Assembly: GCF_000255705.1 (NCBI RefSeq)
Contig: NZ_JH636455.1
Coordinates: 6,649-67,057 of the forward strand
From: Zavarzinella formosa DSM 19928
GTDB taxonomy: Bacteria > Planctomycetota > Planctomycetia > Gemmatales > Gemmataceae
Reading direction: 5' to 3'
DNA: 60,409 nucleotides
The position numbers and the translations under genes are program-made. Below, one piece after another: positions 8,425-17,442 of the stretch. The notes below the pieces were generated by a model, which searched no databases, was not told the origin of the DNA, and was given only the letters and a program-made list of their open reading frames with translations. Position 1 is the stretch's first letter, and each line of letters begins with the position of its first letter.

Positions 8425-8528
8425 GTCTTGAATCATGAAATGTGGGTTTCGCGCTCTAGCCGCGCGATTATGCAAAATATAAGAAGTTCGTTCTGCGAAA
8501 TTGCGGAACCTTAGCGGATACAGCCGAC

Positions 8529-8819
8529 ATGAGTCGTTCGTCGAAAAAAGGTCCCTATGTGGACGCGAAGGTTCAGAAGAAGGTCGAGAAGACCCTCTCC
8601 ACAGCCAGCCGCGAACCGATCAAGACTTGGGCTCGTGATTGCACGATCACCCCGGAATTCGTCGGCCTGACCTTCTTGGTGCACAACGGCAAGGCACACA
8701 TCAAGGTCTACGTGACAGAAGACATGGTGGGCCACAAGCTCGGTGAATTCTCCCCCACCCGGACCTTTCGGGGCCACGGCGGCGGGAAGAAACCGGCTCC
8801 GGCGGCGGGCGGCAAGTAA
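8529..8819 (+). CDS. rpsS: 30S ribosomal protein S19
   Basis: 96 residues, starting [12 protein letters not shown] as in the family. Conserved features are the T-W-x-R-x-x-x-I-x-P-x-F-V-G-x-T segment and the V[18 protein letters not shown] block. The tail is glycine/lysine-rich. S19 binds 16S rRNA in the 30S head with S13. Possibly the first gene of a second transcription unit, given the upstream terminator-like hairpin. Confidence 0.97.
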   Translation: MSRSSKKGPYVDAKVQKKVEKTLSTASREPIKTWARDCTITPEFVGLTFLVHNGKAHIKVYVTEDMVGHKLGEFSPTRTFRGHGGGKKPAPAAGGK

Positions 8820-8878
8820 GCAGTTTGGTTCCGGCTTTTCGGCGGTGAATCATTGGTCAACAGGCAGGCGAAACGGTC

Positions 8879-9301
8879 ATGGCATCAACGGAATACAAGG
8901 CGACTCATCGATACGGCGACATGTCGGCCCGCAAGGTCCGGCCGTTTGCCGCCCTGATTCGCGGCAAGAGCGCTGACGAAGCCCTTGAGTTGCTGAAGTT
9001 TGTTCCCAACCGCGGGGCGCGGCTGGTCGAGCAAGTCCTCAAGAGCGCCATCGGCAATGCCGGTGACCGGGGCGAACGCGAACCCGAAGAACTGCTGGTC
9101 TCCGAGTCCCGCGTGGACGACGGCCCAATGTTCAAGCGGATCATGCCGCGAGCTCGCGGAACGGCCTACTCGATTCTTCGCCGCCTGTGCCATGTGCACG
9201 TGTCGCTGAAGTCAGCCGAGGAAGAATTGACGTTCACGCCGAACACGACGCTGGTCCAGCCGACCACGCCGACGGCTCCGGCCCCCGTGGCCGCCCAGTA
9301 A
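8879..9301 (+). CDS. rplV: 50S ribosomal protein L22
   Basis: 140 residues. Signature elements are S-A-R-K-V-R, I-R-G-K-S, E-L-L-K-F-x-P-N-R-G-A and the beta-hairpin loop with P-R-A-R-G-x-A-Y-x-I. The last ~25 residues are Thr/Pro/Ala-rich and extend past the usual end. L22 contacts all 23S domains and its loop lines the exit tunnel. Confidence 0.96.
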   Translation: MASTEYKATHRYGDMSARKVRPFAALIRGKSADEALELLKFVPNRGARLVEQVLKSAIGNAGDRGEREPEELLVSESRVDDGPMFKRIMPRARGTAYSILRRLCHVHVSLKSAEEELTFTPNTTLVQPTTPTAPAPVAAQ

Positions 9302-9340
9302 CTTCGAAACAATTGACGGTATTGCCTGGAGAGTGGCACG

Positions 9341-10078
9341 ATGGGCCAGAAAATTCGACCGACGGGCTTTCGCACCGGCATTATGATCGGCTGGCAGAGC
9401 AGTTGGTACGCCAACAAGAACGACTTCTCCGAACTGTTGGTGGAAGATTTTAACATCCGCAAGTTCGTGTTGAAGCTGTTGAAGAAGAAGCGTCCCCAGA
9501 TCGCCAAGATCCAGATCGAGCGGACCCGTGAAAAGGTGATCGTCACCATTCACTCCGCGAAGATCGGTGTGATCATCGGCAAAAAGGGCGCGGACATCGA
9601 CAAGCTGACGCAATTGCTTCAGAACCTCACCCGCCGGGTGATCGAAGTCAAGACGATCGAAGTGGGTCGGCCCGAAACGGACCCGCAGATTATCGCCAGC
9701 GAAATCGCGGAGCAACTGGAAAAGCGCTCCAGCTTCCGCCGGACGATGAAGCAGGCCACCGAAAAGGCGATGGGTGCCGGGGCCAAGGGGATCAAGCTGC
9801 AACTGTCCGGCCGGCTGGGCGGGGCGGAAATGGCCCGATGCGAAAAGTCGATGTCCGGAAGCGTGCCGCTTTCGACGTTGCGGGCCAAGGTGGACTACGG
9901 CTTTTTTGAAGCCACTACGCCGCAGGGCAACATCGGCATCAAGGTTTGGATCAACAACGGGGATTACCTGACGGAAGAGGCTCCCGACGCCAACCAAGGG
10001 GCTCCGGCCCGGCGTCGTCGGCGTGCCCCCCGGCGGGATGGTGATGGCCAGGGTGGTGGCGGCGGGCGTCCCAACTAA
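9341..10078 (+). CDS. rpsC: 30S ribosomal protein S3
   Basis: 245 residues. MGQKIRPTGFR opens the protein; the KH domain carries V-I-I-G-K-K-G near residue 78, and the C-domain has the G-R-L-G-G-A-E-M-A-R motif. The tail is an arginine- and glycine-rich low-complexity segment beyond the typical end. S3 forms part of the mRNA entry channel and contributes to helicase activity. ATG 9341 follows CTGGAGAG. Confidence 0.97.
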   Translation: MGQKIRPTGFRTGIMIGWQSSWYANKNDFSELLVEDFNIRKFVLKLLKKKRPQIAKIQIERTREKVIVTIHSAKIGVIIGKKGADIDKLTQLLQNLTRRVIEVKTIEVGRPETDPQIIASEIAEQLEKRSSFRRTMKQATEKAMGAGAKGIKLQLSGRLGGAEMARCEKSMSGSVPLSTLRAKVDYGFFEATTPQGNIGIKVWINNGDYLTEEAPDANQGAPARRRRRAPRRDGDGQGGGGGRPN

Positions 10079-10120
10079 GACAGGCCGGAACAACAGAAGA
10101 CAGACTGAGGAGACGGTCCC

Positions 10121-10537
10121 ATGCCGCAAATGCCGAAAAGAGTGAAGTTCCGCAAGGTGCAACGCGGCCGCGTCCGCGGAGTTGCCTCTCGCGGGAACAC
10201 GGTGGCCTTCGGTGAGTATGGCCTGCAGGTGCTCGAAGGGGGCTGGTTGTCGGCGGAGGCTCTCGAAGCCGGCCGCGTGACGGTCGCCCAGTTCATGCGT
10301 GGCGAAGGCCGGTTGTACATCCGGGTCTTCCCGCACAAGTCGATCACCTCCATCCCGGCCGAAACCCGGATGGGCAAGGGCAAGGGCGAACCGGAATACT
10401 GGGCCGCCGTCATCAAGCCCGGCATGATTTTGTTTGAAGTCGGCGGGTTGCCCGAGCAATCGGCCCGCGACTGTCTCGCCCGCGTGGCGTACAAGATGCC
10501 GTTTCGCTGCCGCTTCGTGAAGCGACAGGCGAGCTGA
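10121..10537 (+). CDS. rplP: 50S ribosomal protein L16
   Basis: 138 residues of usual length, starting MPQMPKR-V-K-F-R-K. Family landmarks include F-P-H-K-S-I-T-x-x-P-A-E-T-R-M-G-K-G-K-G and the segment ending A-x-K-M-P. L16 organises the A-site tRNA region of 23S rRNA. The following spacer holds a GC-rich hairpin (10576-10583 with 10587-10594, three-base loop). Confidence 0.97.
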   Translation: MPQMPKRVKFRKVQRGRVRGVASRGNTVAFGEYGLQVLEGGWLSAEALEAGRVTVAQFMRGEGRLYIRVFPHKSITSIPAETRMGKGKGEPEYWAAVIKPGMILFEVGGLPEQSARDCLARVAYKMPFRCRFVKRQAS

Positions 10538-10575
10538 CCGAGATCAGACAGATAACAGACGAGTAAGAACCGCAT

Positions 10576-10594
10576 CGCGGGCGTTTCGCCCGCG
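10576..10594 (+). other. GC-rich hairpin between rplP and rpmC
   Basis: Positions 10576-10583 pair perfectly with 10587-10594 (8 bp) around a TTT loop, with no T-run after it. It lies 25 bases before the chosen rpmC start and may act as a processing or pausing structure. Confidence 0.35.
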
Positions 10595-10618
10595 GCGACG
10601 TTGAACGGGAACCGAACG

Positions 10619-10849
10619 ATGGCCAAACAACCCAAAGCCGCCGATTACCGGAACATGAGCGAGGAGCAACTGGCTCTCACGCTCAAGGACATTGAACGTG
10701 ATTTGTTCAAGCTCCGTTTCCAATCGGCCACGGATCGCCTGGAAACCCCGAGCGAAATGTTGAAGGCCCGGCGCTCCATCGCCCGGATCAAGACCGTCCA
10801 GCGTCAACGTGAACTGGCCAACGAGAAGCTTGCAGAGAAGAAGGCGTAA
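10619..10849 (+). CDS. rpmC: 50S ribosomal protein L29
   Basis: 76 residues from the ATG at 10619. A TTG six codons upstream is in frame but lacks family support. The family pattern is present: two helices with E-L-x-x-x-L-K-D-x-E-R-D-L-F-K-L-R-F-Q and I-A-R-I-K-T-V-x-R-Q-R-E. L29 sits near the tunnel exit next to L23. Three bases separate its stop from rpsQ. Confidence 0.93.
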   Translation: MAKQPKAADYRNMSEEQLALTLKDIERDLFKLRFQSATDRLETPSEMLKARRSIARIKTVQRQRELANEKLAEKKA

Positions 10850-10852
10850 GAC

Positions 10853-11176
10853 ATGGCTGACGCGACTCCGAACACTCCGGCCAAGGAAGCCAACACCCCC
10901 CGTCAGCGGACGCTTACCGGTGTGGTGACCCGTGACTCGAACGCCAAGACCCGGCGCGTCGATGTCCAGCGGCTGGTCAAGCACCCCCGCTACGGCAAGT
11001 ACCTCCGCGAACGGACGATTTGTTACGTCCACGACGAAGCCAATGTCTCCGGCATGGGTGACATTGTTGAAATCGTCGAATCCCGCCCGCTGTCGAAGAC
11101 CAAGCGCTGGACGCTGAAGTCGGTGGTTCGGAAGGCTCCCGCCAAGGTCGCCGTTGCCGAAGTCCCCAAGGTCTAA
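10853..11176 (+). CDS. rpsQ: 30S ribosomal protein S17
   Basis: 107 residues with the OB-fold core: R-T-L-T-G-V-V, a V-x-R-x-V-K-H-P-x-Y-x-K-Y segment, and D-I-V-E-I-x-E-S-R-P-L-S-K-T-K-R-W. The N-terminal ~15 residues and C-terminal ~20 extend the usual ~85-residue protein. S17 is a primary 16S binding protein in the 30S body. Confidence 0.96.
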   Translation: MADATPNTPAKEANTPRQRTLTGVVTRDSNAKTRRVDVQRLVKHPRYGKYLRERTICYVHDEANVSGMGDIVEIVESRPLSKTKRWTLKSVVRKAPAKVAVAEVPKV

Positions 11177-11228
11177 AGAGTGTCGGATCGGACCTCGAAG
11201 ACACAAGTAGAAGAAGGCACGGTGACTC

Positions 11229-11594
11229 ATGATTCAGATGTATACCTATGTGGACGTGGCCGACAACACCGGCGCCAAAGAGTGCATGTGCATCAAGGTG
11301 CTGGGCGGCTCGCGGCGTCGCACGGCCGGAATTGGCGACGTGATCGTGGCCTCCGTCAAGAAGGCCCTTCCCGGTGGCGATGTCAAGCCGGGTGAAGTGG
11401 TCAAGGGCGTGGTCGTCCGCACGACGAAGGCCCTCCGTCGCGACGATGGCACCTATGTGAAGTTCGATCACAACGCGATCGTGCTGATCGACAACGAAAT
11501 GAACCCGCGCGGCACCCGTATTTTCGGCGCCGTCGCCCGCGAACTCCGCGAAAAGTTCAGTAAGATTCTCAGTCTCGCCGCCGAAGTGGTCTGA
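11229..11594 (+). CDS. rplN: 50S ribosomal protein L14
   Basis: 121 residues, of typical length. Starts MIQMYT[11 protein letters not shown]; carries the V-x-R-x-x-K-x-x-R-R-x-D-G motif and N-P-R-G-T-R-I-F-G-x-V-A-R-E-L-R. It contacts 16S rRNA at the subunit interface. In most bacteria rplX follows directly; here the next gene, after 95 bases, is rplE. Confidence 0.98.
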   Translation: MIQMYTYVDVADNTGAKECMCIKVLGGSRRRTAGIGDVIVASVKKALPGGDVKPGEVVKGVVVRTTKALRRDDGTYVKFDHNAIVLIDNEMNPRGTRIFGAVARELREKFSKILSLAAEVV

Positions 11595-11636
11595 CTGTTG
11601 TGTTTTTGTCATGTTCGGACAGGCTTTAACGACTCT

Positions 11637-11663
11637 GAATCTCCGGTCGGTCATCGGAGATTC
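11637..11663 (+). other. hairpin in the slot normally holding rplX
   Basis: Positions 11637-11645 pair perfectly with 11655-11663 (9 bp, 9-base loop) in the 95-base rplN-rplE spacer, 26 bases before the rplE start. There is no T-run, so termination is not implied. The spacer is too short for an L24 gene (about 100 codons). Confidence 0.45.
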
Positions 11664-11689
11664 CCCAAGGGGTCAGGGATCAGGACCAG

Positions 11690-12232
11690 ATGGCACGCTT
11701 GGCGGAACGCTACACCAAGGAAATCGTCCCAGCATTGGGCACGAAATTCAGCCGGAAGAACGTCCACAGTCTTCCGAAGATCACGAAGATTGTCCTCAAC
11801 ATGGGCGTCGGCAAGGCCCTCCAGGACAAGAACCGGATGACACAGGCGGCCGAGCAGCTCACGAGCATCGCCGGCCAGAAGTGTCAGATCACCAAGTCCC
11901 GCATGGCCGTCTCCGGTTTCCGTCTCCGTGAAAACTCGGAAATCGGCTGCCGGGTCACCCTCCGCGGCAAGCGGATGTATGAATTCCTTGACCGTCTCAT
12001 CAATGTGGCCCTGCCCCGGATTCGTGACTTTCGCGGCATCAACCCGAAGTCCTTCGACGGCAACGGCAACTATTCGATGGGCGTCTCCGAACAATTGATC
12101 TTCCCCGAAATCGACCCGGACAAGGTCAACTTCACCCAGGGGATGGACATCACGATCGTGACGACCACCCGCAACGACGAAGAAGCCCGCGAACTGCTGA
12201 AGCTGTTCGGAATGCCTTTCCGCGAAGCCTGA
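11690..12232 (+). CDS. rplE: 50S ribosomal protein L5
   Basis: 180 residues of normal length. Conserved blocks: I[10 protein letters not shown], the I-T-K-S-R-x-x-x-x-x-F-R-L-R segment, C-R-V-T-L-R-G[10 protein letters not shown], and F-P-E-I-D. L5 binds 5S rRNA in the central protuberance and contacts the 30S head. ATG 11690 follows GGATCAGGA. Confidence 0.98.
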   Translation: MARLAERYTKEIVPALGTKFSRKNVHSLPKITKIVLNMGVGKALQDKNRMTQAAEQLTSIAGQKCQITKSRMAVSGFRLRENSEIGCRVTLRGKRMYEFLDRLINVALPRIRDFRGINPKSFDGNGNYSMGVSEQLIFPEIDPDKVNFTQGMDITIVTTTRNDEEARELLKLFGMPFREA

Positions 12233-12288
12233 GCAAACCGTCCCGAGTCGTAACCGCCGAGAACACTGACTGACGAGAAGAACAAGCG

Positions 12289-12549
12289 ATGTCGACGAAC
12301 GCCAAGGAAGCCCGGTTCAAACGGGAACTGAAAAGCATCGACCTCCACAAGGCGGAGATCCGCAAGCCGGAAGGCCAGCGGGACCCCAAGAAGATGCTCA
12401 CGCCCCGCGAGCAGATTCACATCAAGATGCGCTGCAAGATTTGCGGTCGCGGCCGGGCCGTGTATCGCAAGTTCGGCATCTGCCGGATTTGTTTCCGTGA
12501 CTTGGCGTCGAGCGGGTTGATCCCCGGCGTCCGCAAAGCCAGCTGGTAA
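12289..12549 (+). CDS. rpsN: 30S ribosomal protein S14, zinc-ligand type
   Basis: 86 residues. The C-terminal part contains C-x2-C-x12-C-x2-C (CKIC ... CRIC), the zinc-binding set of the C+ form, then F-R-D-L-A. C+ S14 proteins are usually about 61 residues; this one has about 25 extra N-terminal residues, giving the length of the long form with the ligands of the short form. The Cys pairs suggest no zinc-free replacement. Confidence 0.94.
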   Translation: MSTNAKEARFKRELKSIDLHKAEIRKPEGQRDPKKMLTPREQIHIKMRCKICGRGRAVYRKFGICRICFRDLASSGLIPGVRKASW

Positions 12550-12635
12550 GCCGTTGTGATGCCCCGGCGGTCTTCTTGAGAAGCCGCCAAAACGAACCAC
12601 GAAGCATTCACCCGATTTGAAGCGTTGAACCTGCC

Positions 12636-13067
12636 ATGATGACCGACCCTGTCGCCGACATGCTGACCCGCATCCGCAACGCGAATTCCATCGAGCGCGG
12701 GGCGGCCGACATGAAGGCGACCAACCTGAAGGCGAACATCGCCCGCGTGTTGAAGGAAGAGGGCTTCATCGCCGACTTCCAGATCGGCAAGCTCGATCAC
12801 GGTAACTTCACCGAGGGGGCCACGACCGGCGAACCCGGCGCGGTGTTGCGTGTGTTCTTGAAGTACGGTCCGGAAGGCGAGAAGGTCATCCGGCACATCA
12901 GCCGGTCGAGCCGTCCCGGCCGCCGTTACTACCAAGGCGCCAAGGAACTCAAGAAGATTCTCGACGGCTTGGGGATCGCGATTCTCAGCACCTCCAAGGG
13001 GGTGATGAGCAATCGTCAGGCCAAGCAGGTCGGCGTCGGCGGCGAAGTGTTGTGCCTCGTGTGGTGA
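12636..13067 (+). CDS. rpsH: 30S ribosomal protein S8
   Basis: 143 residues. Starts MMTDPVADMLTRIRNA; the C-terminal block S-T-S-K-G-V-M-S-x-R-x-A-x-x-x-x-V-G-G-E is canonical. A short insertion (GATTGEPGA) sits near residue 62. S8 binds helix 21 of 16S rRNA and in E. coli represses the spc operon; autoregulation here is not testable by reading. Confidence 0.97.
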   Translation: MMTDPVADMLTRIRNANSIERGAADMKATNLKANIARVLKEEGFIADFQIGKLDHGNFTEGATTGEPGAVLRVFLKYGPEGEKVIRHISRSSRPGRRYYQGAKELKKILDGLGIAILSTSKGVMSNRQAKQVGVGGEVLCLVW

Positions 13068-13125
13068 GCGGTGATCGCGGTTTTTCGCAAATGGAACGCT
13101 GAGCCTCTCCGGAGGAGTTGGAAAT

Positions 13126-13683
13126 ATGTCTCGTATCGGCAAACAATCGATCCCCGTTCCCGGTGATGTCAAAATCAACATCGCCGGCTCCAAGATCGTC
13201 GTCGAAGGCAAGAAGGACAAGCTGGAATTGTCTTTCAACCCGACCATGATCGTGAAGCACGACGCGGCCGCCAAGGCGATCACCGTCGCCCGGCCCAACG
13301 ATGAACGCACGAGTCGCGCCCTGCACGGCCTGACCCGCACGCTCATCAACAACATGGTGGTCGGCGTGACGACCGGCTTCACCAAGAAGCTGAAGATTGA
13401 AGGCCTCGGTTATCAGGCCCGGATGGACAAGAAGTCCGTCGTCCTGTCGGTCGGCTTTGCCAACCAGATCACCCACACGCCGCCCGAAGGGGTGACGGTC
13501 GAGGTGCTCGACAAAGAAGGCACGCAGATCCAGGTGAAGGGGGCCGACAAGCAAAAGGTCGGTCAGTTCGCCGCCGAGATCCGGGCCTCCCGCAAGCCGG
13601 AACCCTACAAGGGGAAGGGTATTCGTTACGAAAACGAAGTCATCCGTCGCAAGGAAGGCAAGTCCTTCGCCAGTGGTGGTTGA
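13126..13683 (+). CDS. rplF: 50S ribosomal protein L6
   Basis: 185 residues, with MSRIGKQSIPVPG at the start, the paired L6 domains, and the G-x-G-x-x-A-x-x-x-x-x-x-V-L-x-x-G-F segment. The C-terminal P-E-P-Y-K-G-K-G-I-R-Y motif is intact. L6 lies near the factor-binding centre. A GGGCGG/CCGCCC hairpin at 13706-13722 separates it from rplR. Confidence 0.97.
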   Translation: MSRIGKQSIPVPGDVKINIAGSKIVVEGKKDKLELSFNPTMIVKHDAAAKAITVARPNDERTSRALHGLTRTLINNMVVGVTTGFTKKLKIEGLGYQARMDKKSVVLSVGFANQITHTPPEGVTVEVLDKEGTQIQVKGADKQKVGQFAAEIRASRKPEPYKGKGIRYENEVIRRKEGKSFASGG

Positions 13684-13737
13684 TCCTTTTCCTCATGAAA
13701 TACACGGGCGGGCGAACCGCCCCACGGAACTGATTCA

Positions 13738-14106
13738 ATGGACGCACAGAAACTCAAACATCGTCGTCAGGTTCGACGTTCCAGCCGGGTCCGGGCCAAG
13801 ATCACCGGCACCGCCGAACGTCCCCGCCTGACCGTCTTCCGGTCCTCCAAGCACATTTATGTGCAGTTGATCGACGACATGAAGGGCGTGACGCTCGCCG
13901 CCGCCGACACGAAGGCCAAGGACTTCAAGACCGGGCACAAGTCCGGCTCGAACATTCAGGCCGCCACCGACCTTGGCAAGATCCTCGCGGAGACGGCCAA
14001 GTCGAAGGGCATCACAAAAGTGGCGTTCGACCGGGGCCACTTCAAGTATCACGGACGGTTGAAGGCCCTCGCCGACGCGGCCCGGGCGAACGGGTTGGAA
14101 TTCTAA
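13738..14106 (+). CDS. rplR: 50S ribosomal protein L18
   Basis: 122 residues. Recognised by R-P-R-L-T-V-F-R-S-S-K-H-I-Y-V-Q-L-I-D-D near residue 27, the V-x-F-D-R-G-x-x-x-Y-H-G-R-x-K-A-L-A-D-A-A-R motif and G-L-E-F end. It binds 5S rRNA with L5 and L25. Forty-three bases separate it from rpsE. Confidence 0.97.
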   Translation: MDAQKLKHRRQVRRSSRVRAKITGTAERPRLTVFRSSKHIYVQLIDDMKGVTLAAADTKAKDFKTGHKSGSNIQAATDLGKILAETAKSKGITKVAFDRGHFKYHGRLKALADAARANGLEF

Positions 14107-14149
14107 TTCTCCACATACACGCACGCTTCCGCGATTAGGGCGAAGACTC

Positions 14150-14650
14150 ATGGCAAAAGATCGAGACGGCGGGTCGCAGTCGAATTACAAGGACTTCGTG
14201 GTGAAGATCCGCCGAAGCGCGTGCGTGGTCAAGGGTGGCCGCCGCTTCAGCTTCAACGCCTTGGTCGTCGTCGGCGACGAAAAGGGACGTGTTTCCTACG
14301 GTTACGGCAAGGCCAATGAAGTGCCGCCGGCCGTGGAAAAGGCCCTGAAAGACGCCGAAGCCAACGTCAAGCGCAGCAAGCGAGTGGCGATGCGCGGCGA
14401 AACGATCCCCCACCGGGTGGTCGGCCGATACGGCGCCAGCAAGGTCATCCTTGTCCCGGCCGGTCCGGGCACGGGGGTGAAGGCCGGCCCCGGCGTTCGC
14501 GAAGTGTTGCAGGCTTGCGGTATCCGCAACATCCTGACCAAGACGCACGGCAGCACGAATCCGATTAACCTCGTCAAGGCCGCCCTCGACGGACTGGCCC
14601 AATTGCGCACGCGGGAAGATGTTGCCGCGCTGCGGGGAGTCAAGCTCTAA
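14150..14650 (+). CDS. rpsE: 30S ribosomal protein S5
   Basis: 166 residues. The N-domain has V-V-K-G-G-R-R-F-S-F-x-A-L-V-V-V-G-D and G-Y-G-K-A-x-E-V-P; the C-domain ends with the A-x-K-x-x-G-S-x-N-P-x-N-x-V-x-A pattern. S5 contributes to decoding accuracy and mRNA unwinding. Its TAA shares one base with the rplO ATG, implying coupled translation; no rpmD lies between them. Confidence 0.97.
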   Translation: MAKDRDGGSQSNYKDFVVKIRRSACVVKGGRRFSFNALVVVGDEKGRVSYGYGKANEVPPAVEKALKDAEANVKRSKRVAMRGETIPHRVVGRYGASKVILVPAGPGTGVKAGPGVREVLQACGIRNILTKTHGSTNPINLVKAALDGLAQLRTREDVAALRGVKL

Positions 14651-15156
14651 TGGATCTCACGACAGTTCACGAAGGCGCCCAGAAACGCAAGCTCAAGCGT
14701 CGCGTCGGCCGCGGTGTCGGCTCCGGACAAGGCAAGACGGCCGGTCGCGGTCACAAGGGCCAGTACTCCAGTGCTGGCGCCCGGTTGCCGGGGATCACGT
14801 TCATCGGCGGTCAGACGCCGTTGTTCCGTCGCATCCCGAAGCGTGGTTTCACAAACGGCCAGTTCCTGACGAAGTTCAACGTCGTCAACATTGGCGACAT
14901 CGACGCCCTCTTCAATGAAGGCGAAGTGGTGGACGCCGACAGCCTTCGCAAAAAAGGTCTGGCGAAAAAGTCCCTCGCTGGTGTCCGTATTCTCGGTCAG
15001 GGCGAAGTGACCAAGAAACTGGTCATCTCCGCCAACTTCTTCTCGGCCTCGGCCAAGCAGAAGATCGAGGAAAAGGGGGGCACGATCACCCTGATCGCCC
15101 CGCCGAAGAAGCCGGTCAAAAACAAGATGAAGCCGCGCCCGGCCAAGGTCAAATGA
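14650..15156 (+). CDS. rplO: 50S ribosomal protein L15
   Basis: 168 residues. Contains the glycine/arginine-rich R-V-G-R-G-x-G-S-G-x-G-K-T-x-G-R-G-x-K-G-Q region, then P-L-F-R-R-I-P-K-R-G-F and a C-terminal K-L-x-I-x-A block. The last ~20 residues are a Lys/Pro-rich tail. L15 is a late-assembly 50S protein. Start ATG overlaps the rpsE stop. Confidence 0.97.
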   Translation: MDLTTVHEGAQKRKLKRRVGRGVGSGQGKTAGRGHKGQYSSAGARLPGITFIGGQTPLFRRIPKRGFTNGQFLTKFNVVNIGDIDALFNEGEVVDADSLRKKGLAKKSLAGVRILGQGEVTKKLVISANFFSASAKQKIEEKGGTITLIAPPKKPVKNKMKPRPAKVK

Positions 15157-15177
15157 CCGGTCGAAGGATTCAGGCCG

Positions 15178-15233
15178 CAAATGACCAATATCCGATGCTC
15201 GGTGCAACCGTCATCCGGTATTGGTCATTTGCC
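15178..15233 (+). promoter_or_regulatory. strong intercistronic hairpin between rplO and secY
   Basis: The 21-base arm starting at 15178 pairs with the arm ending at 15233, with 19 of 21 positions complementary and a 14-base loop. No T-run follows, so it is more likely a processing, stability or regulatory structure than a terminator. It lies 33 bases before the chosen secY start. Confidence 0.55.
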
Positions 15234-15266
15234 GTTTCATGAGACGGATTGGAAAGGGAAATCCCG

Positions 15267-16643
<1,377 letters not shown>

Positions 16644-16679
16644 TTTAAACCGGTCGGTTCGGTCGGCAAAAGGCAGCCT

Positions 16680-16725
16680 ACCCCGCTTGTCTTGTCCTCT
16701 TGAATGAGCACGGGGCAAGCGGGGT
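16680..16725 (+). other. hairpin between secY and adk
   Basis: Positions 16680-16689 pair perfectly with 16716-16725 (10 bp, 26-base loop). Only TT follows the stem, so termination would be inefficient. It separates the translocase gene from adk. Confidence 0.4.
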
Positions 16726-16787
16726 TTGATCCAAGCCAACAGCAATCTCATCCCGGTTTGTTTTCGTTCCCGTGCGTCAGGCGAGAA

Positions 16788-17438
16788 ATGCGACTGGTTT
16801 TGGTCGGCCCTCCGGGAAGCGGCAAAGGCACCCAGGCCAAAATGCTGGTGCGGCGGTTCGGCCTTCGCCATATCGGGACCGGGGACATCCTCCGGGATGC
16901 CTTTCGCCGGGGGAATTCCACCGACAAGAGGCTGGAACCGGTGATTCGCGATGGCGTCATGGCCTCGGATGATCTGGTGAACGAACTGGTGGGCGAACTC
17001 TTCGCCAGCATCGACCGGCCCGATGCTTATGTTTTGGATGGCTACCCGCGAACGCTGGCCCAAGCCGTCTGGTTTGATCGCCGAATGTCCGAACTCGGCC
17101 GGGAACCACAGGCCGTCGTTCAGTTGTGCGTGGAAGACGAGGAAGTGGTGCGGCGGCTGTCCGGCCGTCATGTCTGTCCGGCGTGCGGCCATGTTTACCA
17201 TGCCGACGATTGCCCTCCAAAGGTCACCGGTTTTTGCGATCATGACGGTGAAATGCTCATCCAGCGACCAGATGACCGCGAGGAAGTGATTCGTTCCCGC
17301 CTCCGGTTGTACCACACAAACACGGAAAGCCTCGTGGCTCGCTACCGGGCGAACGGCCTGTTGAAAGTAATTCCCTCGGTCGGCGAGATTGAGGGAATTC
17401 ATGCCATGATCGTGACCCACCTGACGGGACGGAGTTGA
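16788..17438 (+). CDS. adk: adenylate kinase, zinc-binding LID type
   Basis: 216 residues from ATG 16788; an upstream in-frame extension carries no family sequence. The P-loop GPPGSGKGT lies at residues 7-15, the AMP-binding region includes G-T-G-D-x-L-R, and D-G-Y-P-R-T is present. The LID contains C-P-A-C and, about 18 residues later, C-D-H-D, matching the Cys-Cys-Cys-Asp zinc site of Bacillus-type enzymes. It interconverts ATP+AMP and 2 ADP. secY-adk-map is a common order. Confidence 0.97.
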   Translation: MRLVLVGPPGSGKGTQAKMLVRRFGLRHIGTGDILRDAFRRGNSTDKRLEPVIRDGVMASDDLVNELVGELFASIDRPDAYVLDGYPRTLAQAVWFDRRMSELGREPQAVVQLCVEDEEVVRRLSGRHVCPACGHVYHADDCPPKVTGFCDHDGEMLIQRPDDREEVIRSRLRLYHTNTESLVARYRANGLLKVIPSVGEIEGIHAMIVTHLTGRS

Positions 17439-17442
17439 CACC

